Positions 61,609-64,000 of a DNA stretch of 64,000 nt are shown in pieces (the stretch's first letter is position 1; every line of letters starts with the position of its first letter). Position numbers and translations under genes: made by a program. The notes below the pieces were generated by a model that ran no database searches, was not told the DNA's origin, and saw only the letters and a list, made by a program, of their open reading frames with translations. The DNA comes from Streptomyces sp. HB132. GTDB taxonomy: Bacteria; Actinomycetota; Actinomycetes; Streptomycetales; Streptomycetaceae. Location: positions 641,744-705,743 of the forward strand of contig NZ_JAFBGA010000003.1 of NCBI RefSeq assembly GCF_016909575.1, given 5' to 3'.

Positions 61609-62980
61609 CATCCGGTGCGACCGCATGTCGGCCCGGGAGGCGATCGCCGCCGTCACCGCGCGCTTCACCGAACACCGTCCGGCCGCGCGCCCCGTCGTTC
61701 CGGACGGTCCGCTCGGCTGGAGCGGTTACGCGGAGTCCAGGGCGCGCGCCGCGGAACGGACCGGCGAGGAGGAGTCCGTCCTCTACGGGAGGGCCGTCGT
61801 CGGCGACCGTGAGTGCGTCCTGGTCGCCTTCGAGTTCGGCTTCCTGGGCGGTTCGCTGGGCGGGCACACCGGGGACCGCCTGGAAGCCGCGTACGCACTG
61901 GCGGGAGAGCTGCGGCTGCCGCTCGTCTCGCTGGTCGCCACGGGGGGCAGCCGGATGCAGGAGGGCATGATCGCGCTGATACAGCTCCAGCGGGTGGCCC
62001 GCGCGTCCGCCCTGCTGAGGGCCGCGGGGCAGGCACAGATCTCGGTCCTGCGGGATCCGGCGACCGGGGGCGGCTGGGCCACCGTGGGGGCGGGCGCCGA
62101 CGTGGTGCTGGCGCTGCCCGGGGCGCAGATCGGCTTCGCGGGCTCCCGGGTGCGGCCCGCCGGCGCGGACCCGTACGCGTACACCGCCGAAGGGCAGCTG
62201 GCGGCCGGCCAGATCGACGCGGTCGTCGCGCCGGACGACCTGCCCGGGGTGCTGAGCCGCTGGCTGACGGTGCTGACCGTCACGAGCCCGGCCCGGGCCG
62301 CCCCGGTGCCGGGCGCGCTGTCGGACACGGGGCTGCCGGCGACCGGCTGGGCCGCCGTGGAGCAGGCCCGGGCGACGGCACGGCCACGCGCCGAGGCCTA
62401 CCTGGACGCGTACTTCGAGCACCGGATGCCGCTGAACGGCGACCGCTGCGGCGGCAGGGACCCGGGGCTGCTCTGCGGAGTGGGTCTGCACGCCGGGCGG
62501 CCGGTGGCGTACGCCGCCCAGTGCGGCACCGCGACCCGCCCGGCGGGCTACCGCACGGCCGCCCGGGTGATCCGGCTCGCCGACCGGCTCGGCCTCCCCG
62601 TGCTCACCCTCGTCGACACCCCCGGCGCGGCCAACGACGCGGAGGCGGAGCGGGCGGGCGCGGGCGCCGCCATCGCCGACGCCTTCGCCGCGGTCGCCGC
62701 CGCCCGGGTGCCCGTGACGACGCTCGTGATCGGCGAGGGCGGCTCCGGCGGCGCGCTGGCGCTGGCCGCACCGGACAACACCCACGTCACCGCGGACAGT
62801 TACTTCTCGGTGATCGCACCCGAACTGGCGGCGGCCATCCTGAAGCGCGGCCCGGACGAGGTGCGGTCCACGGCCGACCAGCTACGGCTGCGTCCCCAGG
62901 ACCTGGTGGAGCTGGGCGTGGCCCGCTCGGTCGTCGGCCACGTCGGCCACGTCGGACCGGAGGGGCCGACGACGCGCTGA
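61601..62980 (+). CDS. Fused carboxyltransferase (AccD/AccA-type), 459 aa
   Basis: Crotonase-fold carboxyltransferase with both halves in one chain: N-terminal EFGFLGGSLGGHTGDRLEAAYALAGELRLPLVSLVATGGSRMQEGMIAL and C-terminal LADRLGLPVLTLVDTPGAANDAEAERAGAGAAIADAF with a GEGGSGGALAL oxyanion site. Like acetyl-CoA carboxylase alpha/beta or malonate decarboxylase subunits; no biotin carboxylase or carrier is encoded here. TTG at 61601 with AAGAGG seven bases upstream; ATG at 61625 is the alternative. Translationally coupled to matB. Confidence 0.87.
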   Translation: MSDIRCDRMSAREAIAAVTARFTEHRPAARPVVPDGPLGWSGYAESRARAAERTGEEESVLYGRAVVGDRECVLVAFEFGFLGGSLGGHTGDRLEAAYALAGELRLPLVSLVATGGSRMQEGMIALIQLQRVARASALLRAAGQAQISVLRDPATGGGWATVGAGADVVLALPGAQIGFAGSRVRPAGADPYAYTAEGQLAAGQIDAVVAPDDLPGVLSRWLTVLTVTSPARAAPVPGALSDTGLPATGWAAVEQARATARPRAEAYLDAYFEHRMPLNGDRCGGRDPGLLCGVGLHAGRPVAYAAQCGTATRPAGYRTAARVIRLADRLGLPVLTLVDTPGAANDAEAERAGAGAAIADAFAAVAAARVPVTTLVIGEGGSGGALALAAPDNTHVTADSYFSVIAPELAAAILKRGPDEVRSTADQLRLRPQDLVELGVARSVVGHVGHVGPEGPTTR

Positions 62981-63071
62981 GACGCGCTCGGCGCGCCGCA
63001 CGGGCGACGGTTGGCTAGCGTGGCAGGAAGGACATCCGCCGAGTACGAAGCCGAGCGAAGAGGATCCGACC

Positions 63072-63869
63072 ATGGCCGCTGAATCCGAGGGCACTCCGTG
63101 CTGGGCCGACGGTACGTTCGGTGATCTCGAGGAGGCGAAGCGCTTCTACGGTGAGCTCCTGGGCTGGACGTACGGCGACTCCATGCCGGAGTACGGCAAC
63201 TACACCCAGGCCCATGTGGACGGCAGGGCGGTCGCCGCGCTCTCACCGCCCATGCCCGGCCAGGAGACACCCCCCGCCTGGTGTCTGTACCTGGCGTCGC
63301 CGGACGCCGCCGCCACCACCGCGAAGATCCGCGAGCACGGGGGCGAGGTGCTGGTGGAGCCGATGCGGGTCGGCGACTTCGGGACGATGGTGCTGGCGGC
63401 CGACCCCGGCGGGGCGCCGTTCGGGGTCTGGCAGGCGGGCAGTCACGAGGGCTTCCAGGCGACGGCGGTGCCCGGCTCCTACACCTGGGCCGAGGTCTAC
63501 ACCCGGGACCCCGCGAAGACGGACGCCTTCTTCGCGGCCGTCTTCGGGTACGGCGTGAAGCACCTGGACGACGACGCGATCGACTTCTCGCTCTACGACC
63601 TGGGCGCGGACCCGGTGCTGGGCCGGATGAAGATGGGGGAGGAGTTCCCGCCCGGTGTACCGGCCCATCTGAACGTGTACTTCACCGTCTCCGACTGCGA
63701 CGCGGCGGTGGAGAAGGCCAAGGCGCTCGGGGCGGAGCTCCGGTTCGGTCCGATGACCATCCCGTTCGGCCGTTTCGCCTCCCTGACGGACCCGCAGGGC
63801 GCGGTGTTCTCGCTGATCGACCCCACGACGACCGGGGGCGAGATGCCGAGCGTCACGGACGCCTCCTGA
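63072..63869 (+). CDS. Two-domain VOC (glyoxalase-like) protein, 265 aa
   Basis: Two tandem VOC modules: CWADGTFGDLEEAKRFYGELLGWTYGD (~10) and YTWAEVYTRDPAKTDAFFAAVFGYGVKHLDD (~140), each followed by a GxP-type strand (GAPFGVWQAG, QGAVFSLIDP). Probably a metal-dependent lyase or a resistance protein; substrate unknown. GAGGATCC precedes the ATG. TAGCGT near 63015 may be the promoter -10. Confidence 0.9.
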   Translation: MAAESEGTPCWADGTFGDLEEAKRFYGELLGWTYGDSMPEYGNYTQAHVDGRAVAALSPPMPGQETPPAWCLYLASPDAAATTAKIREHGGEVLVEPMRVGDFGTMVLAADPGGAPFGVWQAGSHEGFQATAVPGSYTWAEVYTRDPAKTDAFFAAVFGYGVKHLDDDAIDFSLYDLGADPVLGRMKMGEEFPPGVPAHLNVYFTVSDCDAAVEKAKALGAELRFGPMTIPFGRFASLTDPQGAVFSLIDPTTTGGEMPSVTDAS

Positions 63870-63884
63870 GTAGTTCCCCGGCCC

Positions 63885-64000
63885 GGGGGGGGGGGGGGGG
63901 GGGGGGGGGCCGGGGGGGGGGCCGGGCCCGGGGGGGGGCGGGGCCGCGGGGGGGGGCCGGGCGGGGCCCCCCCCGCCCCCGCCGCCCCCAGGCCCCGCGC
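63885..64000. repeat. G/C homopolymer-rich end sequence (likely artefact)
   Basis: A run of 25 G (63885-63909) is followed by alternating G and C blocks to the window end. No Streptomyces gene or regulatory region looks like this, and codon structure ends at 63869. It most likely reflects poor base calls at a contig or read end. Confidence 0.8.

Noticed and set aside
63885..63970. G-quadruplex regulatory element
   Set aside because: The homopolymer run at the very end is better explained as a sequence artefact.

Overview
The window is chromosomal DNA from a high-GC actinomycete, almost certainly a Streptomyces. Third codon positions are overwhelmingly G/C and GTG starts are frequent. The anchor genes are actinobacterial: homodimeric AceE, FasR-fabD-fabH-acpP-fabF, an Mbl-type MreB homologue, MatB, DUF3145, DUF3052, and an XRE/DUF5753-DUF397 pair. 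No rRNA, tRNA, CRISPR array, transposase or integrase was found. The first gene is cut by the left edge. The last ~115 bases are a G/C homopolymer mess that looks like a sequence-end artefact.

Layout. 1-3745: end of a proline/tyrosine-repeat protein, then a leftward tellurium-resistance-type block (TerD-like, TerC-like DUF475, two TerD). 3990-8276: AhpE-like peroxiredoxin, DUF3052 and aceE, an arrangement also known from mycobacteria. 8357-27160: accessory block with an I36-type secreted protein, two paralogous alpha/beta hydrolases around a two-component system, a membrane acyltransferase, a second two-component system divergent from an ABC exporter, an aldo/keto reductase-MerR pair, a serine hydrolase, an anti-sigma-type ATPase with a WhiJ/Scr1-like XRE-DUF397 pair, and small hypotheticals. 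27171-32823: pirin, then FasR and the type II fatty-acid synthase operon. 33129-36579: a four-gene cassette with a WXG100-like effector or substrate, bounded by strong hairpins. 36644-40240: DUF3145, SGNH lipoprotein, aldose epimerase, EI24-type membrane protein.

40511-51242 is a sugar region. It holds a sugar-acid dehydratase, a zinc dehydrogenase, a U32-like TIM-barrel protein, a complete ChvE/MmsABC-type monosaccharide ABC transporter, a Tat-exported aldose epimerase and a GH51 arabinofuranosidase. Three promoters here carry the same operator-like sequence, which links the dehydratase operon, the U32-like/transporter unit and the arabinofuranosidase into one putative regulon whose regulator is not in the window. 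51425-58622 has Ohr, a quinone-oxidoreductase-like enzyme with a divergent MarR, a zinc-ribbon membrane protein, Mbl followed by a GAF sensor kinase with a degenerate ATPase domain, and an Lrp regulator. 58805-63869 has a NarK-like MFS transporter, malonyl-CoA synthetase MatB translationally coupled to a fused carboxyltransferase, and a VOC protein.

Two themes recur. Many starts lie 6-9 bases after a TANNNT -10 hexamer, which predicts leaderless mRNAs. Most convergent or terminal gene ends have long perfect hairpins without T-tracts, typical of Streptomyces. Functions are assigned by motif and family recognition only; no database search was run.
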